From: CAVPXC01 sp963709505
GTDB taxonomy: Bacteria > Chloroflexota > Anaerolineae > JAAEKA01
Length of the DNA: 64,000 nt
Assembly: GCA_963709505.1 (NCBI GenBank)
Contig: CAVPXC010000033.1
Span: 84,373 to 148,372 of the forward strand
Direction of reading: 5' to 3'
The notes beneath the pieces are model-generated. The model was given only the letters and a program-made list of their open reading frames with translations, was not told the DNA's origin and did not search any database. This document shows, in pieces, positions 25,881 to 34,131 of the stretch. Each line of letters begins with the position of its first letter. The stretch's first letter is position 1. A program made the translations under genes and the position numbers.

Positions 25881-28118
25881 TTATTGAGCTGGCGCTGGCG
25901 CTTCCGGCCGCTCCAAACCAGTCATGTCGACCGTGGTCTGCTGGCTTAGGCTGACCAACGAGTCGTACAGCGTCTGGATGATGTACTTGCCGTTGTGCGC
26001 ATAGTCGCCGGGATCCTTGGTGGCATACTGGAAGTTGTACGCCGCCTGCAGGAGGCGCGGCGTCCAGGTGGGGTATCGATCGGTCTCATCCGCGTCAACT
26101 ATTCCGTTGCCGTTGGTGTCGGCGAAGAAGTACGGATAGCTGGTGGGGCTGTAGGCGATCGCCGTGCCCGCCACATCCTTGGCGTAGGACTGCATGGCGG
26201 GGAAGAGCTTCTCGATGTAGGTGGCCACCTCGCCGTAGATGCCTTCCGTCGTGTCGCCGTCGCCGTCGTAATCCTTGGTCGTCATCGGGCCGCGGATGTC
26301 CTTGGGCGATTCTACGCCGGCGTGGCACGTCGTGCACTTCTCGAACTCAAGCTCGAGCCCGTGGGTGGCGTGGCAGTCGGTGCACTTCTGGAAGCCGGCA
26401 ACGTGCATGAAGCGGCCGTTGTACGCCTGGTCAGGGTACTCGTAGGCGCCCTTCACTTCGGTGCCGAACAAGGTCGCGCCGGCGGCGAAGTAGTGGACGT
26501 TTCTGAAGCTCAGCTTCTCGTCCACGGCGTCAGCTTCCTTGCCCGCGATAGCCTTGTTGATGCTAACCGTAGACTCGCGGCCCTGGTGGCATTCCAAGCA
26601 CAGGTTAGCGTCGTCGGCCACTTCGGGATCCTCGGAGAAGGTCACGTTGGCGCCGCTGGGGAAGGCTACGGACGTGACCTCGTAGAGCTTGTAATCTTCG
26701 AGGTTCTCGTGGCAGGTGGTGCAGGTGAAGCCGTTGGACGGCATCTTCTCGACGTTGGCGCCATTGGCGATGAACTCGGGCACGCCCTCTTTGGTATGGC
26801 ACTTCACGCAGCCGCCGGGAACCATGCCCTCCTCATCCCAGTGACGGAAGACCTCGGACGCACCGGTGAAGTGGCCGGGATCGTTGCGGGCCAGCTGGGT
26901 GATCGGCACTGTCGTGGAGATGACCGTACCAAGATCCTCGATCGAGTCGTACATGGTCTGGATCACGTACTTGCCGTTGTGGGCGAACTGGCCGGGATCC
27001 TTGGTGGCTGCCTGGTAGTTGTAGGCCGCCTTCAGCATGCGGGCCGTCCACGACTTGTAGCCATTGTCGCTTACCGTCTCATCGTCGCTGGCCTGGCCGT
27101 CGGCGTTGGTGTCGGCGAACCAGTAGGGGTAAGCGGCTGGGCTGTAGACGATGGGGGCATTGACCTTCTCCGCAGCGTACTTCTGTATGTTCGCCATGAG
27201 AACATCACGCACGCCCATGACCTCAGCTTGGACCCCTTCCTCAACATCGCCGTTGCCGTTGTAGTCTGCTTCGGAGCCGGCCATACGGATGGTAGCGATG
27301 TCCTCAACAGACTTCACGTCGGCGTGGCAGGTTGCGCACTTCTCGATATCGAGCTGCAGAGTATGCGGGTCGTGGCAGGTGTTGCAGGTGTTGGCGCCCT
27401 CGACGTGGAAGAACTTGGTGTCATACACCTTGCCGTCATACTCATAGCCACCCTTTGCAAGACCACCGTACTGCGTGGCCGCTGCTGCAAAGTAGTGGAT
27501 GTTGCGGAAGCCCAGGTCCTCACTAACGGTGTCGACATCGGTGGTAAGACCGGTATCCGAGATGACCTTGTTTACGCTGACCGTCGACTCACGTCCCTGG
27601 TGGCACTCCATACAGCGCAACTCGTCACCCAGGTGCGCGACCTCGATCCCCGACGGGAAGGTCACGCTGTCCTTGGTAATGGTCACATCGTTGTGGCAGG
27701 CCTCGCAGGTGACCGTGGTGCTGACTACCGCCGCAACGTCAACTACGTTCGGCGTTGAGCCATCGGCGCCAAGAAAGTCCAGATATCCAGGCGTGCTGTG
27801 GCATTTCGCACAATTTGTCGGGATTTCCTGGGGGTCGTCCGCGTTCCAGTGGTTGAATGCTTCAGAGGTGATGTCGTTATGTGGTGAATTAGCCCATTGT
27901 TCCTCAAAGGGCACGTTCTCCACGACGGGCGCCGGGCATTCCGGCGCTTCAGGACAGGCTTGTGCCTCGGGGCAGGTAGCTGCTTCGGGGCACGCTGCGC
28001 ACTCAGGACAGGGGACCTGGGTGGCCGCTGGCTGCGGGGCTGGCGGTTCGGTCTGGCTGCAGGCAGCCAACAGCACGACCACTAACAGCAGCACCGCGAG
28101 AATGAGGATACGTTTCAT
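25881..28118 (-). CDS. Decahaem cytochrome c lipoprotein with duplicated five-haem domain
   Basis: The start at 28118 has GGAGA 7 nt upstream. The lipobox is LLAACS (Cys about 21). A CPE-repeat segment follows (CPECAACPEAATCPEAQ, residues 37-62). Two homologous halves each carry five CxxCH sites: CAKCH, CEACH, CMECH, CNTCH, CATCH, then CVKCH, CTTCH, CLECH, CTDCH, CTTCH. Both halves share HQGRESTVS(V/I)NK, FRN(I/V)HYFAA, and end in AHNGKY(V/I)IQT. It is intact at about 745 residues. Lipid-anchored on the cell surface, it is a candidate terminal relay for extracellular or periplasmic electron transfer. Confidence 0.9.
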   Translation of the reverse strand: MKRILILAVLLLVVVLLAACSQTEPPAPQPAATQVPCPECAACPEAATCPEAQACPEAPECPAPVVENVPFEEQWANSPHNDITSEAFNHWNADDPQEIPTNCAKCHSTPGYLDFLGADGSTPNVVDVAAVVSTTVTCEACHNDVTITKDSVTFPSGIEVAHLGDELRCMECHQGRESTVSVNKVISDTGLTTDVDTVSEDLGFRNIHYFAAAATQYGGLAKGGYEYDGKVYDTKFFHVEGANTCNTCHDPHTLQLDIEKCATCHADVKSVEDIATIRMAGSEADYNGNGDVEEGVQAEVMGVRDVLMANIQKYAAEKVNAPIVYSPAAYPYWFADTNADGQASDDETVSDNGYKSWTARMLKAAYNYQAATKDPGQFAHNGKYVIQTMYDSIEDLGTVISTTVPITQLARNDPGHFTGASEVFRHWDEEGMVPGGCVKCHTKEGVPEFIANGANVEKMPSNGFTCTTCHENLEDYKLYEVTSVAFPSGANVTFSEDPEVADDANLCLECHQGRESTVSINKAIAGKEADAVDEKLSFRNVHYFAAGATLFGTEVKGAYEYPDQAYNGRFMHVAGFQKCTDCHATHGLELEFEKCTTCHAGVESPKDIRGPMTTKDYDGDGDTTEGIYGEVATYIEKLFPAMQSYAKDVAGTAIAYSPTSYPYFFADTNGNGIVDADETDRYPTWTPRLLQAAYNFQYATKDPGDYAHNGKYIIQTLYDSLVSLSQQTTVDMTGLERPEAPAPAQ

Positions 28119-28597
28119 GATGAGTCTCCTTCTCCGCTTGCTTTGCACACCGCCATTGGTGTGCGGACAAACTGGGCAAGGGTTGGGGCCTGGACTCCGG
28201 CCCTTGCGACGACTTGGGTGGGTGGGGGTTGATGGGGTTCGTGTCGACTTCCAGGGACGTGGAACGTGTCGACTTGAACCAAGAAACCAATGCGGGTTGG
28301 GTGAGGACGCCGCATAAACGACCTGCACTGCCATTGTACACGAAAACGCCGGCACAGGACATGATCTAGATCATGTTTTGGGGTGTCTTTCTGAGCAATT
28401 ATGGGGTGAATCCCCCACGGTGGGTGACAGTGCGGGCTAGCGCGCCCTGTCACCCCTGGGTAGAAGATGGGGGCAACCCCCGATTGAAAAGATCGGCCTG
28501 GGCTGATAGACTGGAAGGTAGGAAAAACAGTCTTTTGCACTCTGCCGGATCGCTCTATAAGGGCCATCCGGTGAGACGAAGCTCAAGGAGAACTGCC
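28119..28597. other. 479-bp divergent spacer of the cytochrome locus
   Basis: This holds the FNR-type palindrome (28359-28376) and, downstream of it on the plus strand, a series of hairpins: GGGTGACAG/CTGTCACCC (28422-28455) and GGGGGCAACCCCC (28469-28481). No gene is seen. The leader does not match a riboswitch class I know. Confidence 0.6.
28359..28376. promoter_or_regulatory. Perfect 18-bp palindrome, FNR/CRP-type site
   Basis: ACATGATCTAGATCATGT is perfectly self-complementary and contains TGAT-N4-ATCA, the core of FNR/DNR-type sites (TTGAT-N4-ATCAA). It lies between the divergent minus-strand cytochrome genes and the plus-strand 8-haem/HybAB genes, suggesting joint redox control. Confidence 0.65.
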
Positions 28598-28726
28598 ATG
28601 TTACCATTTGAAAGCACCGAGCTGCTGGCCTTCATCGGCCTGACCATCCTCCGTCTCGGGGTTCCCTTGCTGGTCATCTTCTTGCTTGGCATGGTTGCTC
28701 AGCGCATCGAGCAACTGCAGCCCTAA
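28598..28726 (+). CDS. Single-helix membrane protein, 42 residues
   Basis: The ATG at 28598 is preceded by AAGGAG 8 nt away. The protein is a hydrophobic helix (FIGLTILRLGVPLLVIFLLGMVA) between a short acidic start and QRIEQLQP. It is the first gene of the plus-strand cytochrome operon, so it may be a small subunit of the quinone-linked complex. The family is not recognised. Confidence 0.6.
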   Translation: MLPFESTELLAFIGLTILRLGVPLLVIFLLGMVAQRIEQLQP

Positions 28727-28771
28727 CCCTTGGCTAGGTCACCTGCCAAGCAATGCATCAAGGAGGATGCC

Positions 28772-29744
28772 ATGCTATCCACGTTTATCCGGCGCAACCG
28801 CACAGCCGCCTGTAGCCTGTTCGCAATAGCGGGTCTGGTGGCTGTGCTCGCGCTTTTCTCGACCGTTGCGTTCGCCGACGCACCCGTCCCGTTCCAGGAG
28901 GACCCGGGGCAATGCGCCCTGTGTCATCAGGCCGAAGTGCAAGACTGGCAAACGTCGCCCCACGCCGGCGCGATGACGTCGATGGATCCGGCTGCCCTGA
29001 CCCAATGCCAGGAGAATCAGGGCGCAGACTGCACCTGCTTGAGCTGCCACACCAGCAGCTTCGACCCGACGGCGCAGACGGTGCCGCACGAAGGTGTCAC
29101 CTGCGAGGCCTGCCACGGCCAATTCGTGGAAGGCCATCCTGAAAACGGCGAGATGAAGCTGAGTGTCGATTCATCCGTTTGCAGTGAGTGCCATACTGAA
29201 ACGCACACCTCCTGGGAAAACACAGCGCATGCCCAGGCCGGCGTCCAATGCATTGGCTGCCACCGCTCGCACACGCAAAACCTGCGGCTTGACGACGAGG
29301 CGCTGTGCACTTCCTGCCACCGCGATCGCCTGCAAGACAACGGGCATGCCGTCCATGTCAAGACCGGCGTCAATTGCATCGACTGTCACACATCGCCAGC
29401 CACCACCGCGACCTCGGTTACCGGACAGCAGACCGGTAGTCACCAGTTTGCCGTCGCTACCGAGTTCCTGCGCCTCCTGCCACGGCCAGACCTTCCACGA
29501 GGGCCAGGCCATCAACGGGCAAGCCGCAGCACTTGGAGCCGCCGCCGAGCCGGTCTTGGCCAACGCAGTCGCATCGGGCGAAACCCCGGCTGAGATCGTC
29601 GCCGAACAGGGCAACCGCCGCTGGTTGCAGGGCGCCACGGCCCTGAGCTTCGGCTTGGGCATCGGCTTCGGCGCCATGGCCGGTATCGTCTTCATGCTGG
29701 TAATCGGTCTGCTCGTGCAACGATCCTGGAGAGCCAAGTCATGA
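28772..29744 (+). CDS. Octahaem cytochrome c with C-terminal membrane helix (frameshifted)
   Basis: The start at 28772 has AAGGAGG 5 nt upstream. After a signal peptide (ending near AFADAP) come haem motifs CALCH, CLSCH, CEACH, CSECH, CIGCH, CTSCH and CIDCH. A one-base frameshift near 29461 (GCTAC-C-GAG) leads to CASCH and a C-terminal membrane helix (LSFGLGIGFGAMAGIVFMLVIGLL). The distal His residues (HAGAM, HGQF, HTSW, HAVHV) fit c3/NrfB-like stacking. It overlaps the next gene by 4 bp (ATGA), so it should form a complex with the HybA- and HybB-like subunits. Confidence 0.85.
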
Positions 29745-30658
29745 CCGCACACCCGCACTCCTCGCTCTCACGGCGGGACTTCCTCAAGGCGGCCGGCGCC
29801 GGCGCCGCTGTGGCGACTGTAACCTGCCTGATCGGCGACGTTGAGCCCGCATATGCAAGCGACGACGTAGCGGAGAACGCCTGGGGCGTGCTGATCGACG
29901 TGACCCGCTGCACCGGCTGCCAATCCTGCGCCCTGGCGTGCAAAGAAGCCAACGACAGGCCAAATCCCACCGTCGAACCGGTGAAGCTCGACAGCGATGC
30001 CTATAGCTTCGTCGACGCCCGCGCGGTGCCGAACGCAGTCGAGCCGGCATACGTCAAGCGCCAGTGCATGCATTGCCTGCATCCGGCGTGCGCGTCGGCC
30101 TGCACCGTCGGCGCGCTGCACAAGACACCGGAAGGCCCGGTGGTATACGACGCCAAGAAATGCATCGGCTGCCGCTACTGCCAATACGCCTGCCCCTTCG
30201 GCGTGCCCACCTTCGACTGGGACAACCCGCTCGGCCTGATCCACAAATGCCAGTTCTGCATCTCGCGGCTGGAGGAAGGCCAGAAGCCCGCCTGCGTGGC
30301 GGACTGCCCGGCCGGCGCGCTGCGCTTTGGCAAGCGCAGCGACCTGCTGGTGCAAGCCAAAGCCCAGATCGCCACCAACCCTGGCCGATATGTCGATCAC
30401 GTCTACGGCGAACACGAGGCCGGCGGCACGTCGATGCTCTATCTGTCGGGTGTGCCCTTTAGCCAACTCGACTTGCCGGCGTTGGGAGAGCTGCCCCCGG
30501 CGCGCTATGCCGAGGCCGTCATGAAGAAAACGCCTATCATCGCCGTCAGCGTCGCCTCGCTGGCGACCGGCCTGTACTGGCTGATCAAGCGCCGCGACCT
30601 CAACCTGGCGGAAGCCGAGATACAGGTGCTCAAGAACGAGGACCACCATGACCACTAA
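29741..30658 (+). CDS. HybA/NrfC-like Tat-exported [4Fe-4S] protein with C-terminal helix
   Basis: The twin-arginine signal is SRRDFLKAAG. Four Cys clusters for [4Fe-4S] centres are CTGCQSCALAC, CMHCLHPACASAC, CIGCRYCQYAC and CQFC...CVADC, spread over residues 50-195. A C-terminal hydrophobic helix (IIAVSVASLATGLYWLI) as in HybA precedes a charged tail. It should pass electrons between the HybB-like quinone protein and the octahaem cytochrome. Start and stop overlap both neighbours, so the three are translationally coupled. Confidence 0.88.
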   Translation: MTAHPHSSLSRRDFLKAAGAGAAVATVTCLIGDVEPAYASDDVAENAWGVLIDVTRCTGCQSCALACKEANDRPNPTVEPVKLDSDAYSFVDARAVPNAVEPAYVKRQCMHCLHPACASACTVGALHKTPEGPVVYDAKKCIGCRYCQYACPFGVPTFDWDNPLGLIHKCQFCISRLEEGQKPACVADCPAGALRFGKRSDLLVQAKAQIATNPGRYVDHVYGEHEAGGTSMLYLSGVPFSQLDLPALGELPPARYAEAVMKKTPIIAVSVASLATGLYWLIKRRDLNLAEAEIQVLKNEDHHDH

Positions 30659-31808
30659 TCTCCAGGTTGACCGTCCTTCGAGCAGCTCTGTTCCGGTGCT
30701 CGACCGGCGCATGGCGCTGGCTTTGCTGGGCTTATTGGTGCTCGTCGGCGCGCTGGCGGGCGTGATCCGCCTCTTGATGGGCCTGGGCGCCACGACGAAC
30801 CTGAGCGACACCTACAGCTGGGGCATCTGGATCGGTTTCGATTTCACCCTGATCGCCTTCGCCGGCGCCGGCTTCACCATCGCCGCGCTGGCGCACGTGC
30901 TGCGCCAGCAGCAATACCACGACGCGGTACGGCCGGCGATCCTGGCAGGGTTCATCGGATATGTCGCCGTGCTCCTTCTGCTCGTATTGGACCTGGGCCG
31001 TCCCGATCGCTTCTACAACTTTCTCCTGTTCTGGAACCCACACTCGCCGCTGTTCGAGGTCAGCTGGTGTATCCTCCTGTACACCACCATACTGTTCATC
31101 GAAACCAGCCCCTTCCTGCTCGAACGGCTGCAGCTTAAGAGACTATTGCAGCTAACGGGCAAAATCATGCTGGTTGTGGCCATCGTTGGGGTGACCCTGT
31201 CGTCGCTGCACCAGTCGACGCTGGGAACGCTGTATCTCAACATGCCCTACCGCCTGCACGCGCTGTGGTTTGCGCCGATCTTGCCGCTGCTGTTTTTCGT
31301 GTCGGCGGTGATGGCCGGGCTGAGCATGGCCGCGCTGACCTATCTGGCAGCTACGCGCATTGCCCGCCGCGAGACAAAACCGGAGATCGTTCGCGGGCTG
31401 GCGACCCTGGCCGGCTGGGCAGGCGTAGTGTACCTGGCGCTCAAGCTGGGCGACCTGCTGATCAGCGGCGAGCTGCACATGATCTTTGACGCCGGCGCCT
31501 ACAGCGTCTGGTGGTGGATCGAGGTCGGCATCGGCCTCATTTTGCCGATCAGCTTGCTGTTTATTCCCGCCTTCCGCAAGCGACCTTGGGTGCCAGTTGT
31601 TGCCCCGCTCTTGATGCTCTTCGGCGTGCTGATGAACCGCTTCAACGCCACGATGTTCGGCCAGATCCTCCCGCCGGGCGCGACCTATTCACCCCACCTC
31701 CTGGAATGGCTCTCCACGATAGGCGTGCTAGCCGCTGGCGTCCTCGCCTGGGTGATCGGCATCCGCCTGCTGGTGATCTTCGACAGCAAATACGACAAGC
31801 ACGCCTGA
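30648..31808 (+). CDS. HybB/NrfD-family quinone-interacting integral membrane protein
   Basis: The 386-residue protein has about ten membrane helices (for example LALLGLLVLVGALAGVIRLLM, AILAGFIGYVAVLLLLVLDL, LPLLFFVSAVMAGLSMAALTYL), with the family residues around NLSDTYSWGIWIGFDF and DLGRPDRFYNFLLFWNPHSPLFEVSW. It begins 11 bp inside the HybA-like gene. NrfD/HybB proteins exchange electrons with menaquinone and may move protons. No molybdopterin or hydrogenase catalytic subunit is coded nearby, so the cytochromes are its probable partners. Confidence 0.9.
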   Translation: MTTNLQVDRPSSSSVPVLDRRMALALLGLLVLVGALAGVIRLLMGLGATTNLSDTYSWGIWIGFDFTLIAFAGAGFTIAALAHVLRQQQYHDAVRPAILAGFIGYVAVLLLLVLDLGRPDRFYNFLLFWNPHSPLFEVSWCILLYTTILFIETSPFLLERLQLKRLLQLTGKIMLVVAIVGVTLSSLHQSTLGTLYLNMPYRLHALWFAPILPLLFFVSAVMAGLSMAALTYLAATRIARRETKPEIVRGLATLAGWAGVVYLALKLGDLLISGELHMIFDAGAYSVWWWIEVGIGLILPISLLFIPAFRKRPWVPVVAPLLMLFGVLMNRFNATMFGQILPPGATYSPHLLEWLSTIGVLAAGVLAWVIGIRLLVIFDSKYDKHA

Positions 31809-31845
31809 ATCCACCAGACAACCACCATTTGGCCAAAACGTAGAC

Positions 31846-31886
31846 AGAACGGCGGCGGCTCTTGTTGAGCCGCCGCCGTTCTGTTA
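31846..31886 (+). terminator. Strong hairpin terminator of the HybAB operon
   Basis: The 16-bp stem AGAACGGCGGCGGCTC / GAGCCGCCGCCGTTCT with a 5-nt loop is followed by GTTACT. The GGAGAGTGGAGAGT-type simple repeat (complement form, 31914-31957) follows. Confidence 0.8.
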
Positions 31887-31913
31887 CTCGACCGTCCAAC
31901 CCCATTCAGAGGG

Positions 31914-31957
31914 ACGCACTCTCTCCACTCTCCACTCTCCACTCTCCACTCCACGCG
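31914..31957. repeat. CTCTCCACTCTCCACTCTCCACT tandem repeat
   Basis: Four copies of an 8-bp word (CTCTCCAC) occur in tandem just upstream of the glycosyltransferase gene. Confidence 0.85.
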
Positions 31958-32004
31958 CACCCAAGCTATTCGCGTAATCGCGGCCCCGGCGGTATAATAG
32001 CCGC

Positions 32005-33030
32005 ATGCGCGTCTCGGTCATCTGCACAGTACTCAACGAAAAAGATGCCATCGTCCGCCTGCTGGACAGCTTGGTGGCTCAAACGCGGCCTCCCGACGAG
32101 GTGGTGATCGTCGACGGCGGGAGCAGCGACGGCACGCCGGCCGTGGCGATGAGCTATGCCGGCCGGCTACCGCTCAAGCTGCAGGAGGCGCGCGGCGCCA
32201 ACATCAGCCGGGGGCGCAACCTGGCCGTGCGGCGCGCCACCGGCGAGGTCATCGCCAGCACCGACGCGGGAGTCCGGCTCGAGCCGGACTGGCTCCAAAC
32301 ACTCGTAGCACCGTTCGAGCCGCAGGACGACGAGGAATTGAGCAGCGGCGCGCACGCCGTGGCCGGTTTTTTTCTGCCCGACCCACAATCGCCCTTTGAG
32401 TTGGCGCTCGGAGCAACGACCTTGCCGTTGGCGGCCGACGTTGATCCGAGCCGTTTTTTGCCCAGCAGCCGCTCCGTGGCCTTTACGCGCGCCGCATTCG
32501 ACTGCAGCCATGGCTATCCCGAGTGGCTGGATTACTGCGAAGACCTCATCTTCGACTTTTGCTTGATCGAATGTTGTGGCGGTTTCGCCTGGGCGCCCAA
32601 AGCCGTGGCGCATTTTCGCCCACGCTCCGGCCTGCGCAGCTTCTTCAAACAGTACTACCGCTACGGTCGCGGCGACGGCAAGGCCGATCTCTGGCGCAAA
32701 CGCCATCTGATCCGCTATCTGACCTATCTGCTCGCCTTGCCGGTTTTGCTACTACTCAGCATCTTGCATAGTCCACTGTGGCTGGTGGCGCTCCTGGCCG
32801 GCGTCCTGGCCTATTCGCGGCGACCCTTCCAACGCCTGCGCGGCCAATGGCATGGATACGGGTGGCTGCCGCGGCTCTGGTGCAGCCTGCTGATCCCGGT
32901 CATCCGAGCCACCGGCGACCTGGCCAAGATGCTCGGCTACCCTGCCGGGCTGCGCTGGCGCCGCGCCCACCGCGACCAACCGTCCATCCATTGGCGCCAG
33001 GAGCTTGACAACGGGCGCCGCTACGGCTAG
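32005..33030 (+). CDS. Family 2 glycosyltransferase
   Basis: The 341-residue protein has the GT-A start VSVICTVLNEKDAIVRLLDSL, VIVDGGSSDGT, the DxD-like STDAGVRLEPDW, and a C-terminal region with two hydrophobic segments (YLLALPVLLLLSIL, LVALLAGVLAY). It should transfer a sugar from a nucleotide donor during cell-surface polysaccharide synthesis. It stands with a second GT2 and an initiating phosphosugar transferase in the same orientation. Start RBS is weak. Confidence 0.85.
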   Translation: MRVSVICTVLNEKDAIVRLLDSLVAQTRPPDEVVIVDGGSSDGTPAVAMSYAGRLPLKLQEARGANISRGRNLAVRRATGEVIASTDAGVRLEPDWLQTLVAPFEPQDDEELSSGAHAVAGFFLPDPQSPFELALGATTLPLAADVDPSRFLPSSRSVAFTRAAFDCSHGYPEWLDYCEDLIFDFCLIECCGGFAWAPKAVAHFRPRSGLRSFFKQYYRYGRGDGKADLWRKRHLIRYLTYLLALPVLLLLSILHSPLWLVALLAGVLAYSRRPFQRLRGQWHGYGWLPRLWCSLLIPVIRATGDLAKMLGYPAGLRWRRAHRDQPSIHWRQELDNGRRYG

Positions 33031-33040
33031 ACTCCCCTGA

Positions 33041-33163
33041 GGTGTCAGGTGTTAGGTGTCAGGTGTCAGGTGTCAAGTGTCAGGTGCAACTTGCCACTCG
33101 ATACTCTGGCACCTGACACCTGACACCTCGACACTCGACACTCGACACTCGACACTCGACACC
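33041..33163. repeat. GGTGTCAG / CGACACT simple inverted repeat
   Basis: Direct GGTGTCAGGTGTTA words are followed by the complement (CACCTGACACCTGACACC), then five tandem CGACACT units ending at the start codon of the next gene. The units are close relatives of those at 6808 and 19186. Confidence 0.85.
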
Positions 33164-34108
33164 ATGCTTGACCTCGCCGTCGTGATCCTCAACTACAATA
33201 CCCGCGATCTGCTGCGCAAATGCCTGCGTACGGCGTATGCCAGCCAAGGTGCGATCAGATTCGACGTGTGCGTGGTAGACAACGCCTCGTCGGACGGCAG
33301 TGCAGACATAGTGCGAACGGAGTTTCCACAGGCGAGGCTGATCGCCAGCGACCGCAACGATGGCTTTTCCTACGGCAACAACCTGGGATTACGCCACTTC
33401 GGCTTCACCGACCAGCCCGGCGCAGGCGATCCAGGCATGATGCCGCGTTACGCCCTGCTGCTCAACCCGGACACTGAGGTGCCGCCTACGGCCTTTGCCG
33501 ATATGGTGGCCTTCATGGATGGGCGAGCGCGGTGTGGCGTAGCCGGTTGCAAACTGGTGCGGCCGGACGGCAGCCTGGACCTGGCCTGCCGCCGCGCGTT
33601 TCCGTCGCCTGAGGTGTCGGCGTATCGTATGCTTGGCCTGAGCAAGCTGTTCCCGAAAAGCCCGCGCTTCGGCCGCTACAACATGACCTTCCTCGATCCC
33701 GACGTGCTCACCGAGGTCAACTCGGTGGTGGGCGCTTTCATGATGGTGCGAGGCGAGGCGATTCACCAGGTAGGGTTGCTGGACGAGGCGTTCTTCATGT
33801 ATGGCGAAGACCTGGATTGGGCCTTTCGAATCAAGCAGCAAGGCTGGCAGGTGTGGTACAATCCGGCGGTCACCGTGCTACACGTCAAGGAAGCCGCCAG
33901 CAAGACCAGCCTTAAGGCCCGTCAGGAGTTCTACCGGGCGATGGAGATCTTCTACTTCAAACACTACGAAGCCACCACGCCCCGCGTGATGAATTGGCTG
34001 ATCCTTGGCGGCATCCGGGCGCGCGGCGCTGTCGATATGGCCCAACGCAACCGATCGCTGCAACGCAGCAGCGCGCCGGCATCGCAACAAGAAAGCTCAT
34101 CCGCATAA
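33164..34108 (+). CDS. Family 2 glycosyltransferase (rhamnosyltransferase-like)
   Basis: The start is set at 33164 (MLDLAVVILNYNTRDLL); longer frames run into simple repeat. GT-A features are VVILNYN, VVDNASSDGSADIV, NDGFSYGNNLGL, the LLNPDTEV metal-binding motif, and the downstream MYGEDLDWAFRIKQQGW (ED catalytic segment). It resembles rhamnosyl/galactofuranosyl transferases of surface polysaccharide. It lies between a GT2 and the sugar-phosphate transferase. Confidence 0.88.
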   Translation: MLDLAVVILNYNTRDLLRKCLRTAYASQGAIRFDVCVVDNASSDGSADIVRTEFPQARLIASDRNDGFSYGNNLGLRHFGFTDQPGAGDPGMMPRYALLLNPDTEVPPTAFADMVAFMDGRARCGVAGCKLVRPDGSLDLACRRAFPSPEVSAYRMLGLSKLFPKSPRFGRYNMTFLDPDVLTEVNSVVGAFMMVRGEAIHQVGLLDEAFFMYGEDLDWAFRIKQQGWQVWYNPAVTVLHVKEAASKTSLKARQEFYRAMEIFYFKHYEATTPRVMNWLILGGIRARGAVDMAQRNRSLQRSSAPASQQESSSA

Positions 34109-34131
34109 TTCGGTACGACGAAGTCCGTTCG

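Noticed and set aside
25995..27758. 587-residue plus-strand frame opposite the decahaem cytochrome
   Set aside because: The CxxCH-rich minus strand is real; the plus frame has no signal, ribosome site or family pattern.
28384..28597. Molybdenum-cofactor, cobalamin or cyclic-di-GMP riboswitch upstream of the octahaem gene
   Set aside because: GC-rich hairpins are present, but none of the conserved core sequences of those classes could be matched.
29768..30811. 347-residue minus-strand frame opposite the HybA-like gene
   Set aside because: The Tat signal and four Cys clusters on the plus strand are decisive.
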